DNA of 64,000 bases from Rhea pennata (GCF_028389875.1 NC_084665.1:3472001-3536000); one strand, 5' to 3'. Counted from the stretch's first letter, positions 21,246-35,300 are shown. Program-made: numbers and translations. The notes: generated by a model from the sequence alone, not told the origin.

Positions 21246-23990
21246 ATTTGGGGTCATGGCTCTCCTTTCTGAAAGCTGAGGAACAGTGCTCGTTGCCAGA
21301 GCATGGCGTGGGGTCAGAGAAATAAGAACCAGGAGTTAAGCCAGAATGGGGACCTTGGAAAGCAACTGCCCTGTGTCTCAGGTGGTTACATGCAGGAGCA
21401 TGAAGACCTTTAGCAGGAGTTAAAACAGGGGAAACAGAGCAAGGTTGCCCAAGGTTGGTTACAACATGGAGTAACTAAGGCCAAGCAAAAGGAATTTTTT
21501 GCTGTTGTAACATCAAAACAGATGGTTCCTCAGCCTGGCCCCAGGTGGATTATATATTGAAGAACTACCATGAATAAAATCAGGACAGCATTAGTTTTTA
21601 GTAGTGGCAGAGGAGGTTGCAGGACAGGTAAAGTAGTTTTGTATGAAGATGTTGCTGCTAAGGTATTGTTTAAAGAACTGTTTACCTGATAAGGGACTTC
21701 TCAGATACCTGACGCTGGCCAAGGCCCTCTTACTGTGGGAGATGTCACGCATCTGGTACCATAGGCTCAGCGTGTTCAGATGCGGTGGCATGGGCCATAC
21801 CATCCCCAGGCCTCTGAGCAAGGACGAATGAACTGTGCTGTAAAGTAACGTAGCTGAAAGCATGCAGGCAGAGCAACACCCTCCCCCTGCCACCTCAGCC
21901 CCAAAACTGGCAGGCACCTACCTGGTCCAGTTCTTAAGTGAAAAACAGGTCATTTCCCTTCCTCCCTCCCAATTGCGTTATTTTTGGACACCTGAGGACT
22001 TAAAGGATAGACTGCTGCCACTATAAGGCCCAGCACCAAGGCTGTTAATTCTCTGCAGAAAAAAGCTATGAGAAGATAAGGCAATATTCAAAGTCCAGAC
22101 TGGAGAGGTGTTACTTAAAGCCAGACTGAGGACAGATGTCAATAGGCCCATAAAAGCCAGGTTATGGCACATAGGGGATCAATAATGCGACTAAAGTTGG
22201 GAAGGAAACCTCACTTGTTGGAGACCAAAGGGAGAAGGGCTCATTACACTTATCAGTGCTGCTGGGCCACCAGTATCCCAGCTAATAATGTAACTATTAG
22301 TCACATATGTGCCAAGTCTTGGACCAGGTACCATTTTTTTGAACGATGTAAAGAAGGCATAGCACCGATGAAAAGATGCGTGGCAGAGGAACTGCGTAAT
22401 TCCTCACAGTGCAGTTTGGAGTAAACACATCCCAGTATAGCAGAACAAGAGAGGGTTGTATGGAAGTTGACCAGGAGTAAAACACAGCTGAAATGACTCT
22501 TTCTCTGTCAAAAGGGGAGGTACTTCACTTCCACATTGCGTTGCAGCAAGCCTGCCCCATGCTTGGCACTCCTACGAGGCCGTTCGCTGTGATTCAGCAC
22601 CACAAAACCCCACTCCACCTGTACACAGGGCTCCATGCACACCATGTAATACTCCCAGCACAGGGCAAGGTACTGCAGACCTAGCCTTTATTTTGGGGAT
22701 GAGACTAAGCACAGTATGAAAATAGCAGATCAAGACCATTCACACTGGAGGAGGGCACACAAATATCCATGGAAAAGGTTTCAGCAGCATGGACAAGACT
22801 CCCATGCCCCATCTGGCCACTGCCAGTGATCCTTGGTGGTGGGTTTTGGCTACGGGATGTCGCCTACAGCTGGGTAACAGGTTGCATTTACCACTGTAGA
22901 GCATTATCAGCACCTCACATTTGTGACATTAAACACAGCAACGTTGCAGGTGCAGTACATGCACCAAAGGGCTCACCACAAGAGATCAGAACAGCTGGTT
23001 GTGCATGTTGTATCAGCTTTTACATAGTTACTCTTTTATACAGTTGTGTGGCATTCAGGAAGTCAGTCCCCCCCCCCACACCATTACTGCAAAAACACCC
23101 TGTTCAGCTCAACAGGAGATGAGCTGACTTAAAAAGAAAGGCAAAGCCTGATCTAACTAAACACCAGTTCGATCCCTTAGATGTTAACGTCACTTTGAGG
23201 ATTAATGGGAAAGGAGCATGACATGCTAACAGGAAACACAGATTTCAAGAGCATCCAAGGGAATCTGGAAAGGGAGGATCGATATCAACCCAGGCTATGT
23301 CTAATAATGGAGAAATCATGAGGCTGCCAGGGAAAGACAAACATTTAAGAGTACAGCATGACAGTTTTAGAGGATCGTCCCACTTTGGTTGATGCAACAC
23401 TGCACCTATTTATCCAACCCATCATTCTCCTGCTAGTTGCAACTGTATTTTTAAAAAATAACTGCTCATCTTTATTGTAAATTATGGAAAATGCCTAATC
23501 CGTTTTATCAGTACTGGTGCAGAAATGAGCTTGGACATGTACATGCACTTGCTCTGGGATCAAATGAGGAAGCAGACTCTCTACTGTTTAGCCTTTAATG
23601 TTCATTTATAATCAAAACAAATGTTAATAGACCAGATGGACAGAAACCTATGCCTACTGCATTTGTAAGTGACTGCACCTACAAATCCCATCCATGAAGG
23701 GAAATATGGGAAAAGGATGAACATTTAAATTTATGATACGGGTGTTGCAGTTCAGAAAAGAAAAAAAAACAAACTAAAAAAAAATGGAAACCAGTCCAAA
23801 GTGTACGCAACTGAACTCAACTGCCTCCACAGGCCCGTCACCACCAGAGTGCCAACGGGCCACACTGAAACCTGCCAAGAACTCAAGCAAGCCGGAGGTG
23901 GTACACTGCGGGAACAGGCATTTGACAACACACGAGTGGAGCTCACAACAAAGAAACCCCCCGAGCCTCGAGGCGGGCGCAGCGGAGGCC
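21246..23990. other. SRF-CUL9 spacer
   Basis: AT-richer DNA without a recognised exon on either strand. A TTTATT near 22687 would be AATAAA on the minus strand, so an antisense transcript running from the CUL9 CpG island is conceivable. No minus frame here resembles a known protein. Confidence 0.5.
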
Positions 23991-23999
23991 TGGCCGCAG

Positions 24000-24435
24000 G
24001 GCGCCTCCCCCTTCCCCCCCACCTCCTGACAGGGGCGGCCGCTGAACCCCCCTGGATGCTGCGGCTAGGCCTGCCCCAGACCCTGCGGAGCCGCCGGGGC
24101 CGCCCGGGCTGCGCGGAGCCCCACAGAGGGGCAGCGGCCGGCGGGAGGCCGCTGACCCCGAGAAACTTCTCGAAGGCGGGAGCTGCCCCCCCTCCCCCCG
24201 AGAGCGACAGCAGAGCGCAGGCGCGGGCGCACGCGGAGGGCTCGCGCGCTCCCGCCCCGCCCCGCCCCGCGCGGAGGGGGAGTGCGCAGGCGCACTTCTG
24301 CGAGGTTGCCTGACCCTCGCCGCTACCCGTAGCAGCTGCCGTTTGCGTGGTCGCGCTCAGCAGCGACCCGGAAGTGGGAGCCGCGGCGGCGGCAGCAGCA
24401 GGAGAAGGAGCAGCAGAAGGGCGACTGTAGGAAGG
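24000..24435 (+). promoter_or_regulatory. CUL9: CUL9 CpG-island promoter
   Basis: CpG-dense block with tandem GC boxes (about 24252-24270), an NRF1-type TGCGCAGGCGCA (24283-24294) and an ETS/GABPA-type CCGGAAGTG (24368-24376). This TATA-less combination is typical of constitutively expressed genes. Transcription probably begins just after the ETS site (inference). The sites are near-symmetric, so bidirectional initiation is possible. Confidence 0.7.
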
Positions 24436-24489
24436 AACTAACTAACTAACTAACTAACTAGCTAGCTGTCTGTCTGTCTGTCTGTCTGT
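24436..24489. repeat. CUL9: Compound tetranucleotide microsatellite (AACT)n-(CTGT)n
   Basis: About six AACT units, a short GCTAGCT bridge, then about seven CTGT-type units, ending at a CAG|GT. It lies 60-120 bp after the ETS site, so probably in the CUL9 5' leader or at its first splice junction. Confidence 0.9.
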
Positions 24490-25144
24490 GCAGGTCACGG
24501 TCCAGCTCCCCGTCCGTTCCCCTCGCGGTGCGGCAGGGAGCGGGCCGGGGTCCGGCTCGGCGCTGCTTCGCGCCCCCGCCCCATTGGCGGAGGCGGCGGC
24601 CTCGGCCGCATCGTCGCCTCGGATCGCTAACGGCGAGGCGAGGCGAGGCGAGACGAGACGTCGGGGCATCGCGCGGCGGCTGCGGTGTGACCGGGGGCCC
24701 CGTTTCCCCCGCGCCGAGGGTGTATTTCGGTGCAGCGGTATAAGCAGTGCAGTTACTTAGCTGTGCGTTTCCCTGGCAAAGCCCCAGGGCGCCGCACTTG
24801 GCACCTACGTGATGTGATTCAAGTGCCCTGAATCCAAATTCTCCCCTCCCCACCTACAAATTCTTCTGGGCCCTTTTGGCTCGTTGCGTTGTAAAGCGGT
24901 CGTTGTGCTAAGCGCTAAGATGCGGAGACTGGGTGAAGGGAGTCTCCTCCTCCAGCAGGATAACGCTTCACGCCGATTTTGACTTTTTGTTTACTGGGGT
25001 TTTTATTTTAAGTGAGCCTCTTGGAGCAGGGAATGCCTTTGTGTGCTGTCAGGCATAGCCAGGGAAAACAGCTGCTTGGCTTATGGCAGAGCATCTAAAC
25101 GTGGATGCAAAGCACAGGAGAATAACTTGGGCTTTCCCTTACAG

Positions 25145-25205
25145 GGAGGATGCAAAAAGATCTCAGCCCTGTGCTCTGCTGACTGCAAGGAAGACATAGC
25201 TGAAG
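25145..25205 (+). other. CUL9: Candidate non-coding CUL9 5' exon
   Basis: 61-bp block between a good acceptor (CTTTCCCTTACAG) and a consensus donor AAG|GTGAGTAT, between the CpG-island promoter and the first coding exon. It holds an ATG whose frame closes within the exon. Which transcripts include it cannot be told from sequence. Confidence 0.4.
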
Positions 25206-26339
25206 GTGAGTATGGATCTCCAGGGAATTCCGGCTTTCCCCTTGCCCTGGCCTCTTTGAGTGTGCCTAGTATCATCTTTGAATGGAGTCTCCTTTTCAGT
25301 TGTGTGTGGATAGACAATTTCCTACATGGAATGACTTTTCTTTTTTTTCCTTAAAAAAAGACCTATTACTTCAGCTGAGCAGCATGTCTCTTCATTGCTT
25401 CTCTTGCCTAGGTGTGTAAGTGACCACGAGAGGGCCTGCTTGTATATCTCCATTACAATCTGTGTGGGCTCTTCTGGGATACTACTTTTCTTATCAGACT
25501 CTGGTCTGATGTGCTGAAGTTGGCCAGTTAGGTGCAGTATTGTCTGCAGTTGACCAGCTAACTACTGGCACCCAGTCTTGGACAACCAGTTATTTCAAGC
25601 TTGCCTTTGCATAAATGAAGCAGAGAAGTGTCACAGCTTCTTCTCTGTAGCCCCAAGATATGTAGCACAATCAAACAACAAAGAGCAGCAGCTCCTCACT
25701 TTGGTGAGTTTGCCTGTTGACTAGACTTTTTAAAGGCAAAAAATATTTGAGAGAAGACCAGGAAGGGAATACTGAGCGACTTTTAGATAGTGATGTGATG
25801 GATATGAGCTAGACCTGAGAAATTGCTAGTTATTTTCTTCACACACTGGTGTCTCCTGCTGGGTTCTGCAGTGAGAGAGAGTCTCTGGCTGAACCTTTGA
25901 GCCCTGGGAGACTTTGCAGTCTGAATAGACATGTGAATGTTAAATGGTGGGAGAGAAAAGAGAAGCTAGAAAGCAGCAGCTTCCGCAGTGTTGTGCCATA
26001 GTCAGTGGCAGAGAAGTGAGCAGGATGCAGTTCTTGGGTTTTTATTTACTGTCTTATGAAGGGGATTTGAATGTGCTCTTTTTGCCTCTGGGGGTTTCAC
26101 AGGGAGAGCCTATCTCTGTGTGTGCCAGTAACGCTGGGCACAGGGTTTGTGTGTGAAACACTTCCTCGTTATTTCTGAGGGGGACACAAGCTTCTGTGAA
26201 GTGAGGTTTCCTTTGGGACTTTATTCTGGGTGCAGGATCACAGGATCAAAATCTGTGCCTCAGCCAGCACTTGCTCAGACTCTCCCTGGCACGATGCTTG
26301 AGGTTGAGCACCCGCTTCTCCTTCCCCCCGTCCCCGCAG
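25206..26339 (+). other. CUL9: CUL9 5' intron
   Basis: DNA between the candidate 5' exon and the first coding exon. The acceptor CCCCGCAG ends at 26339. No repeat or other gene is recognised. Confidence 0.55.
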
Positions 26340-26353
26340 GCCCCTTTGCTGTC

Positions 26354-29300
26354 ATGGTGAGCGAGAGGCGGAACGGCAGCCTGCTGGTGCACCTGGGACC
26401 CACGCTGCAGGCCTACCCGGAGGAGCTGCTGCGGCAGCGGCGAGGCCGCGATGGCCGCTCCGAGTACCTGATCCGGTGGAGCGTAGTCAGCTCGGAGGAG
26501 AGCGTGGCCAGCGGTGGCGGCCCCGGCGCAGAAAGCAAGCCGGAGAACATCCTAATGTGGATGTCGGCAGAAGAGGTCTGCGCCAGCTGCCCGGTGCTGC
26601 TGGGCCAGAGGAAGCTGGGCGGGCGGTGGGTGAAAGAGGAGACGGCGCCCAGCCCGTTCCCGGCCGACATCCCGCTGGACGAAGCGTCGCTGCTGGAGAT
26701 GAAGGCTGACGTCGGGAGCCTGGTGCAGCGAGCTGCCCGGCAGATGGCCGGGACCGGGGCTCCCGAGTCCTCCGTCCTCAACACCATCCACGTGCTGAGC
26801 GCGTACGCCAGCATTGGCTCGCTGACGGGCGCCTTCAAGGAGACGGGAGCCCTCGACCTGCTGATGAAGATGCTGTGCCACAAGGAGAAGCAAATCCGCC
26901 GCAGCGCCGGCAAGATGCTGAGGGCGCTGGCTTCGCACGACGCAGGTGGGGGTGCCACCGGCCGCCGAGCGGCGCCGGTCCTTCTGCAGGCCTGGGACGT
27001 CCGAGAAACGGAGCCTCTTGGGGCTGGTTGGCGAAGGGGGAGAAGGAGCCTGAGCTCCGCAAGCGGCTGCCGTGTCGTAGTCGTCTGGGGCGCTCCAAGA
27101 GCAGGCGGGTTTGGGAGCTCTTTTCCCTGGTGGGTTCCCGAGAGCTGGGACGCTGATGAGCTGTTTGGAGGTGGCCCGCTGGTCGCAGGCGGGTGGCAGA
27201 GCGTCAGGAGGGCTCTGCTGCGCGCCGCCGACCGGAGAGGCTCTGGCCTGCTCTTGGCACGGAGCCCCTTCTCAGGCCGTGGTGAGCAGAAGCAGCCTCA
27301 GCTGCTCCTCAGTCGCTCTCTGCGTTTGACAGGAGCTGGCAAGGCTCAGAAGTCCTTAACGTGGCTTGGGTGCACCTGGTAGGAGCCTCTGGGCCAGCGG
27401 GGGTGGTGACGTGTCCAGCTCGAGCTGAGTGACTTTCCCTGCTGCAGTGCCAAAGCTCGTGGTGCAGACGGGGGGCTGGCGCAGGTCAAGGCAGACAGTT
27501 TTTCTTGCCTGACCCCGCTGTTCCGGAGTCAGTTATTCGGAGTGTCTGTTTTGGGGGGAATCTCAGAGCTTTAGATGTGGAAAAACCGCGGTTTTATTTA
27601 GCAGAGCAAAATGTTGCCAATTGAGATCAAGGGACAAAGTGCTGTTCTAGGTGATGCTGAACAGCAAAGCAAGTTGTTTCTTGTTTGCCAAAGTCTGTCC
27701 GCCACAGTTGGGTGGTGTGAGGGGTATCTCTGGGGATCAGAGGGGTCACTGTTGTTTCTGCAGGGAGCCGGGCCTACGTCCTGCTGTCCCTGAGCCAGCA
27801 GGATGGCATCGAGCAGCACATGGACTTTGACAGCCGCTACACCTTGCTGGAGCTGTTTGCTGAGACGATGTCCTCTGAAGAGTACTGCATGTCCTTTGAA
27901 GGGATTCACCTTCCCCAGGTAGCAGCAGGGCCTGTCAGCCTGGGCACGGGGAGCCCCAGGTCTGAGGCCTTTGGGGGGCCAGGAGGGGAGCGAGTGGGTG
28001 CCAGGGCCCTCGTCCTCCTTGCTGGGGACAAGGGAAGGTGGCTGGTGACGAGCAGGACCGGGCGTCGGGAGAGCCGGCCGAGGGCCTGGGCATGGCGTGA
28101 GGCCGAGGGCCGGCGGAGAGCCGGTGAGGAGCCTCGTGTCTGGGCAGGGAGGCGAGGGCAGGCGGAGAGGGCTGGGCTGCTGCCCGCTGGTGCGAGGCCG
28201 TGCCGGGAGCCTGCCTGGAGACGAGCTGGCGGTGCGGAGCGAGCCGGAGACGCCGCGGTGGCTGGGCTGTGACAGCTGTGCCTCTTGCAGATCCCTGGGA
28301 AGCTGCTGTTCGCCCTGGTGAAGCGCTACCTGCGTGTGGCCTCTCTTGAGGACGAGCTCAGCGGCGGTGTGGAGCAGGGAGGGGAGGCGCAGGACCGTGC
28401 CGTGCCCGGCTCGCTGGGCGGGGAGAGGAGCCGCGTGAAGCAGGAGTTTGAGTTCAGCATGGCCATGGCAGGCCTCATCTCAGAGCTGGTGCACGTGATG
28501 GGCTGGGAGCACAGGCACAAGCCGGAGCCGCCGTCCCCGCGGGGGACGCAGCCTCGTGCCGCCCGCTCCATCTTCCAGCCCAAGGCCCCGGCCTGCCCTG
28601 CTGCTCAGGCAAGCCCTGCTCCCCGACCAAAAGAGCCCAGCGCCTTCAAAACGCGCTCAGCCTTCCCAAGCCGTAGCAGCTACGTGGAGTACGTGCAGGC
28701 GAACCTGGTGCGTGGCATGCGGGTGCGTATGCTGGAGGACTGTGGTGAAGTGAGAGCCGGGGACGAAGGCGAGTTTTGCCAGAGCACTGACGGCACGCAC
28801 GCGGTGCAGGTAGGTCACTGCCAGAGGTAGCCTGGCCGGGGCGGCAGAGGGGGCAGTAACGGGTGACTGTTCGGTCTTTTGCTAATCACATCTTCACACT
28901 CTAGAAGTTGGACAGTAAATATAATTTTGACTCTGGCTACAACAATCCTAGCAAAGAAGACAGCCCTCAGAGCCAGAGGGTAGGATCCTGGCTTGAGCTG
29001 GTTTGGCTTAGTCCAGTTTGTCCTGCTAAGATTGTTTGAGCCTCCAGAACAGGTGATTACATCCCACCTCCTAGCCCTGGCCTGTGTTCAATCTTGGAGG
29101 TGGTTTGGGAGCGGGCTAGCTCACAAGTAAGTAATGCAGCAAGAGATGCTCTAGGGTGTTAAGCAAGCCTTGGCATCTGAGTGGCAGTACTTATTCTGCT
29201 GAGTCTGGACACAGCCTACCCAGCTGTGTCTTTTGATTTGTAAGTAGATGCCAGGGTCTGTTTCCCCCCTTGGAAATGTGCTTTGGAACATCAAATTTTG

Positions 29301-32300
29301 CTTTGATTGTTTTTTTTTTCTTTTGAATATCGAGACAAAATACTCTTCCAGTTTTGGATCATGCATAGATTATTTTTCATTGCAGCCTCTCTTTGTTGAA
29401 TAACTGCTGTGTATCTTTTCTCATTTTATTTAAGTGTCTGAAAAGCTTTTTACAGTGTAATATCTTTTATAACCCATCTGTAAAGATTGCAAATTCCTGC
29501 TGATTCTCTATTTGTCCTTGTTCTACTCGATCTCTAAAACAGAATTTTAGAAAAATTCGTATCTTCTGTTTCTTACAAGCTCTTAGTTGCTTTTGCTGTT
29601 ATTGTAACTAAGCCCTTGAAAAGAGGATCTAGATCCTTCCTTTGCAAACTTTTTTTCCTTTTAGATGTGATACAAATTTCAGAGGATGGGTTTTTTTATA
29701 TGCTGTTAACTAAAGTCTGCTGCTGACTTCTAGTGCCTTTAGTCAGATGGGTCATTGGGTTCCTCCTCCTGCTTTTATTTTTCTGTTTAATTAAGCTGAT
29801 TCAACTTGCAATTGCTCCACCGAGGCTTATTTTCGATAGTAGAGCTTTCTGTAAGGCTCCCACTACTGACAAAATCAGATCTAAATGGTAATAAATAGTC
29901 AGTGAAGAAGTTTGTTGGCAGTTTCTACATCAATTAGTAGAGCATGTCCTCTAATCTGTCTAGGAAGTTAACTGCTTGTGATAGTGCAGACTTTGGGGAC
30001 CTTCATCTTTACCTGTCTCTCCCTGTTTTCCCTGCATTCATATCCATGTGTGTGTCTGTAGTAGCTTCCCAAAGCTAAGTAAGAACTTTTGGGTTGAAGC
30101 ATTTGAGGAATTTTCTTTCCACAGAGAGATGGCAGTAATCAAACAGCTCAAAATCATCTTTGTAATGTCATCTCTTGATCATCTTTGTTTTTCTGGACCT
30201 TTGTTATCACTCTCTTTTTCAAAAGAAACTTGATTTTTGTCTCCACTACCTCTTAGGATCTTTCCAGTCTCATGTGTTACACTTGCTTTGTATTGACAGC
30301 TTATTTGCTATCAGCCAGCTTGTCCTAGTGAGTCCTGGTTACAAGAACTGCTTCCCTCTGGTCTCAGTTAAAGTTTTAATCCTTTTCTTTTGGATTTGTT
30401 CTGCTCTTGTGGCCCATCCTTCTTGGGGCTTGCTATCCATCTCCTATGTGCAGAGACATGTGTTTACAGGCATTTTTCATTTCTCCTTGCAGCCAGTGCA
30501 TGAGAGTCTGTCTTATGTCTCCTCTCTTTTTGTTGTTGTTCTCCATTTTTCTCTTGCTTTCTTTGCCTCTCCACACAGATGCAAGGTTGTGCTGACCTTT
30601 ACTGTTGTCTCTGGTCCTTCAGTTCTAGCTTTTTTGACTTCTTTCTGCTGACAATTTGTGCATAACTAGTTTTGGTCAGGGATTCACTGAAGACTAACAG
30701 GTGTTGTGTGTACCATTTAGCTCAGTTTCCAATTGGTGCTTTTTAAAGTCTCTTGGTATCTTACGTCTTCAGCTCTCCAGTATTTTGGAGTTCTGGTAGC
30801 ATTGCTGTGACTCCAAAGAGCTTGGTGAGGCAGCAACACATTTTTTTTTCTCTGCTGTGTTTTTAAAGTCATTGGTGTATTATACTCACTGTTACTGGGT
30901 TCTCTTTCTGCTTAGATGCTGTTTTCTTCTTCAGAGAGCCTAGATACTAGCCCTTCTGTCCTCGTTCCCCATCCCTCTAGGAAAAAACTCTGCCTCTGTC
31001 CTTCATAAGGCTATAGATAGTAGGCACATGAGATGCCTTCGCTGCTTACACACATAGCCATTAGAGAAAAGGAGCATCTCTTGGAGTCACAGAGAATTTT
31101 GTCAATGATACCTTACTGGTGGCATGGCATGGTCCCACCTCCTGACTCACACACCTAACAACATACCTCATGGTATGGAGGATATTAGACTGGTAAAGTA
31201 GAAAGAAATGATCCCATGGGTGGATCTTACTTGCCAGGTGATGGTGATCTAGTACCAAGAAGATCCCTTCAGGAGCAGAGGTTCCGGTGGGCAGAAAGAG
31301 GTGGAATATGTTAGATATAAGAAGAGCTGGATTTGCAGCATCAGAGACCATTGGGGTGACTTGTCTGCTAGATAAGGTGGGATGTCACAAGGTGTCTGGC
31401 TAGGCACCTATGAGGTGCTGGAGAGGAAGCAGAGGTTGTGGCATGTGTGAAGACTGCAAGGGGCTCTAAATCTTGAAGTTGTTAGGTAAGAGGGTAGATA
31501 GCAGTGCTCCGCAAGCTTAGAAGGAGATGGAGGTGTAAAATTTCAACAGGTTGCTGAGAAAATAGTGTAAGACGGAAGAGTTTCCATTCTTGAGTAAACA
31601 AGGTACTCTTAAATAGAAGGAAGTGGTTCAGAAGAGACTGGCTTTACCCAAACCAAACTGCAGCCAGACTGCTGAGCCTACTCAGGGAACTTTTAAACTC
31701 CACAGGGAGGGAGAGATGAAAGAGGTTGAAGGACTAGTGGTCCAGAACGATTTATCTTCCAGGGATAAAAGCATAAAACTGTATCAGAGGTGAAAAAGAC
31801 AACAGAAGCAGGCAATTCAGAAAATAAGAAGGGGGACTAAAGTGTCTGACTTTGATATCTAAAATGTGGCTGAAGGATAATTTATCAGCTAGGCTTTGTG
31901 TATCACTAGGATACTTGTGCTAGGTCTGAGACAGCACAGGTTGATGTGGGAGAGGAGCTAGATAAGACAAATAGGTGAATAGGTGAACTCTTTTAGCTAG
32001 TAAAATAGAAATTGTAAGGACTGAAAGACCAGACATAAATAGGAGAAGCATAATGTTTGGGGCTTTGGTCAACTGTCTGATGAGCAAGGTGCCCTGGTGA
32101 GGGACGTGCTGAGGGAAATTGGCAAAGCTGCCAGGGCAGGAAACCTGAAGACTCTTCAGTTACCTCCCTGTGGGTTGCAAAAGTGTCACATGGAGTTGGG
32201 ATGTCATGAGTAAATATAGACACATCATAAATATCTGCCTCTTGGAGAGGCAATGCTGTGCTGGTTCTGAGCAAAGTGCAGGACTGGGATCTATCCCTTA

Positions 32301-35300
32301 TTCTTGGAAAGCTGCTCTTGGCAGGGACTGCATGTATTTTGATTCTATATTCCTAAATAATGAAAACCAAGAAATCACTACAGTTGTTCATCTTTGGGAT
32401 GAAATGGAAGTGCTTGAACTCTCCTTTATAAAACAGACTGCTAAGAGAGCTAAATGAAAGAGCCTACTTTTCTTGGAGTCTCTACAGAGTACCTTCAAGC
32501 ACTTCACATTCAGAGTACTTCACATTTATCAAAAAAAGATTTATACCAAGGAAAACCTGGATGGAAAAAACAGGATAGGAAAATTATTAGGAATAAGAGA
32601 GAACGTCCTCCAGAAAATTGAAGCCCCTTTTAAATGGGAAAGAGAAAAGAAACTTAGCTCCATAAGGTTAAACATAAAACTACAATATGGGAAGCAAAAA
32701 AGGATTTTGAGAAGCAGCTTGGAAAACCAGAAACAATTATCTTCTTTGAGACACACAAGTCAAGAACAAGAAACCTGTCCAAGAGCCCATAGGGTGGTGA
32801 ATGACCAGAGTATAAAAGTATGACCAAGAGAAGATAGTCGGAGAAAGAAAAAAAAATGTTTTCTCTATGTTCACTGGCAGGTTTTTGTATAGGATTTTTG
32901 CCTAACCTACTGCTGCTGTCCTAGAAGAGATTTGCAATGGTTGCATGCAAAATTTGTGATTCTTCTTACATAAAGAGATCAGGGGAACAGGTTAATGACA
33001 GTATGCTTAAAAAACAGATAACACGCAAGTTGAAATCTGTATGCACATTAGGTTGTCTCGTACTGAAATAGTGCTTTCTCTTTCCATGCATTTGTGAAAG
33101 AGGAGGACAAATATAACACGAGGACTGAGTGAGTGGCAAATGTAATCACCTAGATCTATTTCACCCACAGGTTTTATGGCAGTCAACAGGTCGGACCTAC
33201 TGGGTGCGTTGGCACGTGTTGGAGATTATTGGCTTTGGAGATCAGCGGGAAGAGCCTGCTGGTCAGGAAAAAGTATATAGTCTGATAGAGGGCTTTAACC
33301 TAGACGCAGGTGAGGTTACGTGCTGCATGCGTGTGGCTGTATCATCTCTTTCTGACTCTACTATGGCATATTTTTGAGTGGTAAACCCTAAAAGGCTGGG
33401 CAAATTTTCATTTAGTGGGTTGGATTTAGAAAGCGTCATCATTTTTTAGTTTGTATGACAGTAGGGCTGGTTAAGCAATTATATGGCTTATGGCTGCATG
33501 GGGCTATTTTTGAATCCTGGGCTTTTGTCATGATATAATAAAAAGATAAAATTTGATTTATACTGAGACTGTGAAAAATGTAAGTCGGAATTAACTGAAC
33601 AAACTGCCAAAATCAGAAATACAGAGTCTTTCTGAGGCGAACTTGCCTTGTAGGCTCTCAGATCACATGTTTATTCTTTTTAAAAGCATTTTGTTTAACT
33701 TCATGCCTCTTGGTCTGGGAGGAGTTGAGCATGAAATTTCTTTTCATAAGACAGCTACAGAATCTCGAGGAAGTGGAATCTCCTTTCATGTTGCCCTCAT
33801 ACTGGGCAGCCAAAAATGGGAAAATCCAGACTTCAGATACCCTATCTTGTTTGTTATCTGATGTGACTTGGGCTGGGGAACTTGATCAACTAACAATTTC
33901 ATCAAGCCTCTGATCCTGTAGGACTTCTTTTGGAGAGGCAAGGGGCCTATAAACTGCTGCAAGGGGCATAGTACACATGAGATTAGCAGCTCATTATCCA
34001 CTTTAAAGATGTTATTGCCAGTTGAAAACATTCATTATTGGTTTCTACCCTTGGTAATAAAATCTTACCTGCACATCAGTGTGTGCTGGCTAGATGAAAA
34101 TGAGTTTGGTTAGACTTTGGCTTTTGCCTTTGCTCTGATTTTGGCAGAAACATGGAATTTACTTCACTTCTCCGTAAAAATGTTTTTAATCATCATAACC
34201 TAAATAGAAATAAATTTGAAAAATTAGATGCTTCCTGCTTTGAATCTTGGCACTTGCATAAATTATATCTCATGTTGGCTGACTGTCGGTAACCAGCCAC
34301 GTATGTAGTTGCTGTTGGTGGACATGGGCCTCTTGGAGCGAGTTTGACCCTCTTCCTTTGAATCTTGAAGCAGTATGTCTCCCAGCTTGCGGTTGCAGAA
34401 AGCCTGGAAATGTTGCATGGCGGATATCAGCAAGTGTTGACTGAGCTCCAGCTTCCAAATTATCCGATGAAAACTTAAATAATGGATTTTATCTTCCCTT
34501 CACTGTTTTGGGGTGCATTAGCTAAAAGGAGCTTGGTAGCGCTGCAGCCTCCTTTGCTTTTGCCTGTGAGTACTTACCCTCTTTGCCAGCAGGTGGCACT
34601 AGGAAAAGAGAGAAGTTGCTGGCGGAATTAATTTCCTGCCAACCTGCCTCCTCAGAAGTTGTGATGGGTTTTGTTACCCAAAAAGAGGGGTCTGCGGCTG
34701 AGGACAGCTCTGCTGAGGGGGGATCGGCCGAGCTGACAGCGTTCTCCCTTGCTTTGCTCTCCTGCAGTTGCGCAGCCGCTCTTCTGCAAGCCTTTTGGGG
34801 GGCTCTACACCCTGCCTTACCTCGGGGAGCAGCCAAGCGACGCCACGGAGACCCTGAGCCGAGCCGAGTGGTGGGAGCTGCTCTTCTTCGTGAGGAGCCT
34901 GGGAGCGCAGGAGCAGGACGAGATCACCCGCCTGGTGCAGCAGGAGCAGGCAGAGCAGGTCTGGGATGGCGCCGCGGGGCGGGCGGACGGGAGGGAGGGA
35001 GCAAGGGGGGACGGCAGGGGAGGGACCGGGATGGGAGCAGGGGGCCGCGGGCACCTGCCGCGCAGGCAGGCGGCGAGGGGGGAGAAGCGGCCGAATTAGG
35101 AGGGTGCGTTGGGGGTGCCCGGAGCGTGGGGGGATTGGGCACAGCCGAGGGGAAGGGAGGGAGGGGAGAGACAGCAGCGCCCGGCGAGGCTGGGGCGGGC
35201 GGCGGGGAGCCATGGGGTGACTCAGCCAGCGGCAGGCGGGCGGTGAGGGCGGCGGGAGGGCCGGGCCGGTGCCGGTTGCGTCAGCTGGGGCTGGGGAACG

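Noticed and set aside
26147-26353. Upstream extension of the CUL9 frame
   Set aside because: It crosses the acceptor at 26339. The family start is at 26354, and the upstream part has no resemblance to CUL9.
32473-32823. 116-codon frame in CUL9 intron 3
   Set aside because: Lys-rich, AT-rich, no family resemblance. I considered a diverged SINE or LINE but could not support it.
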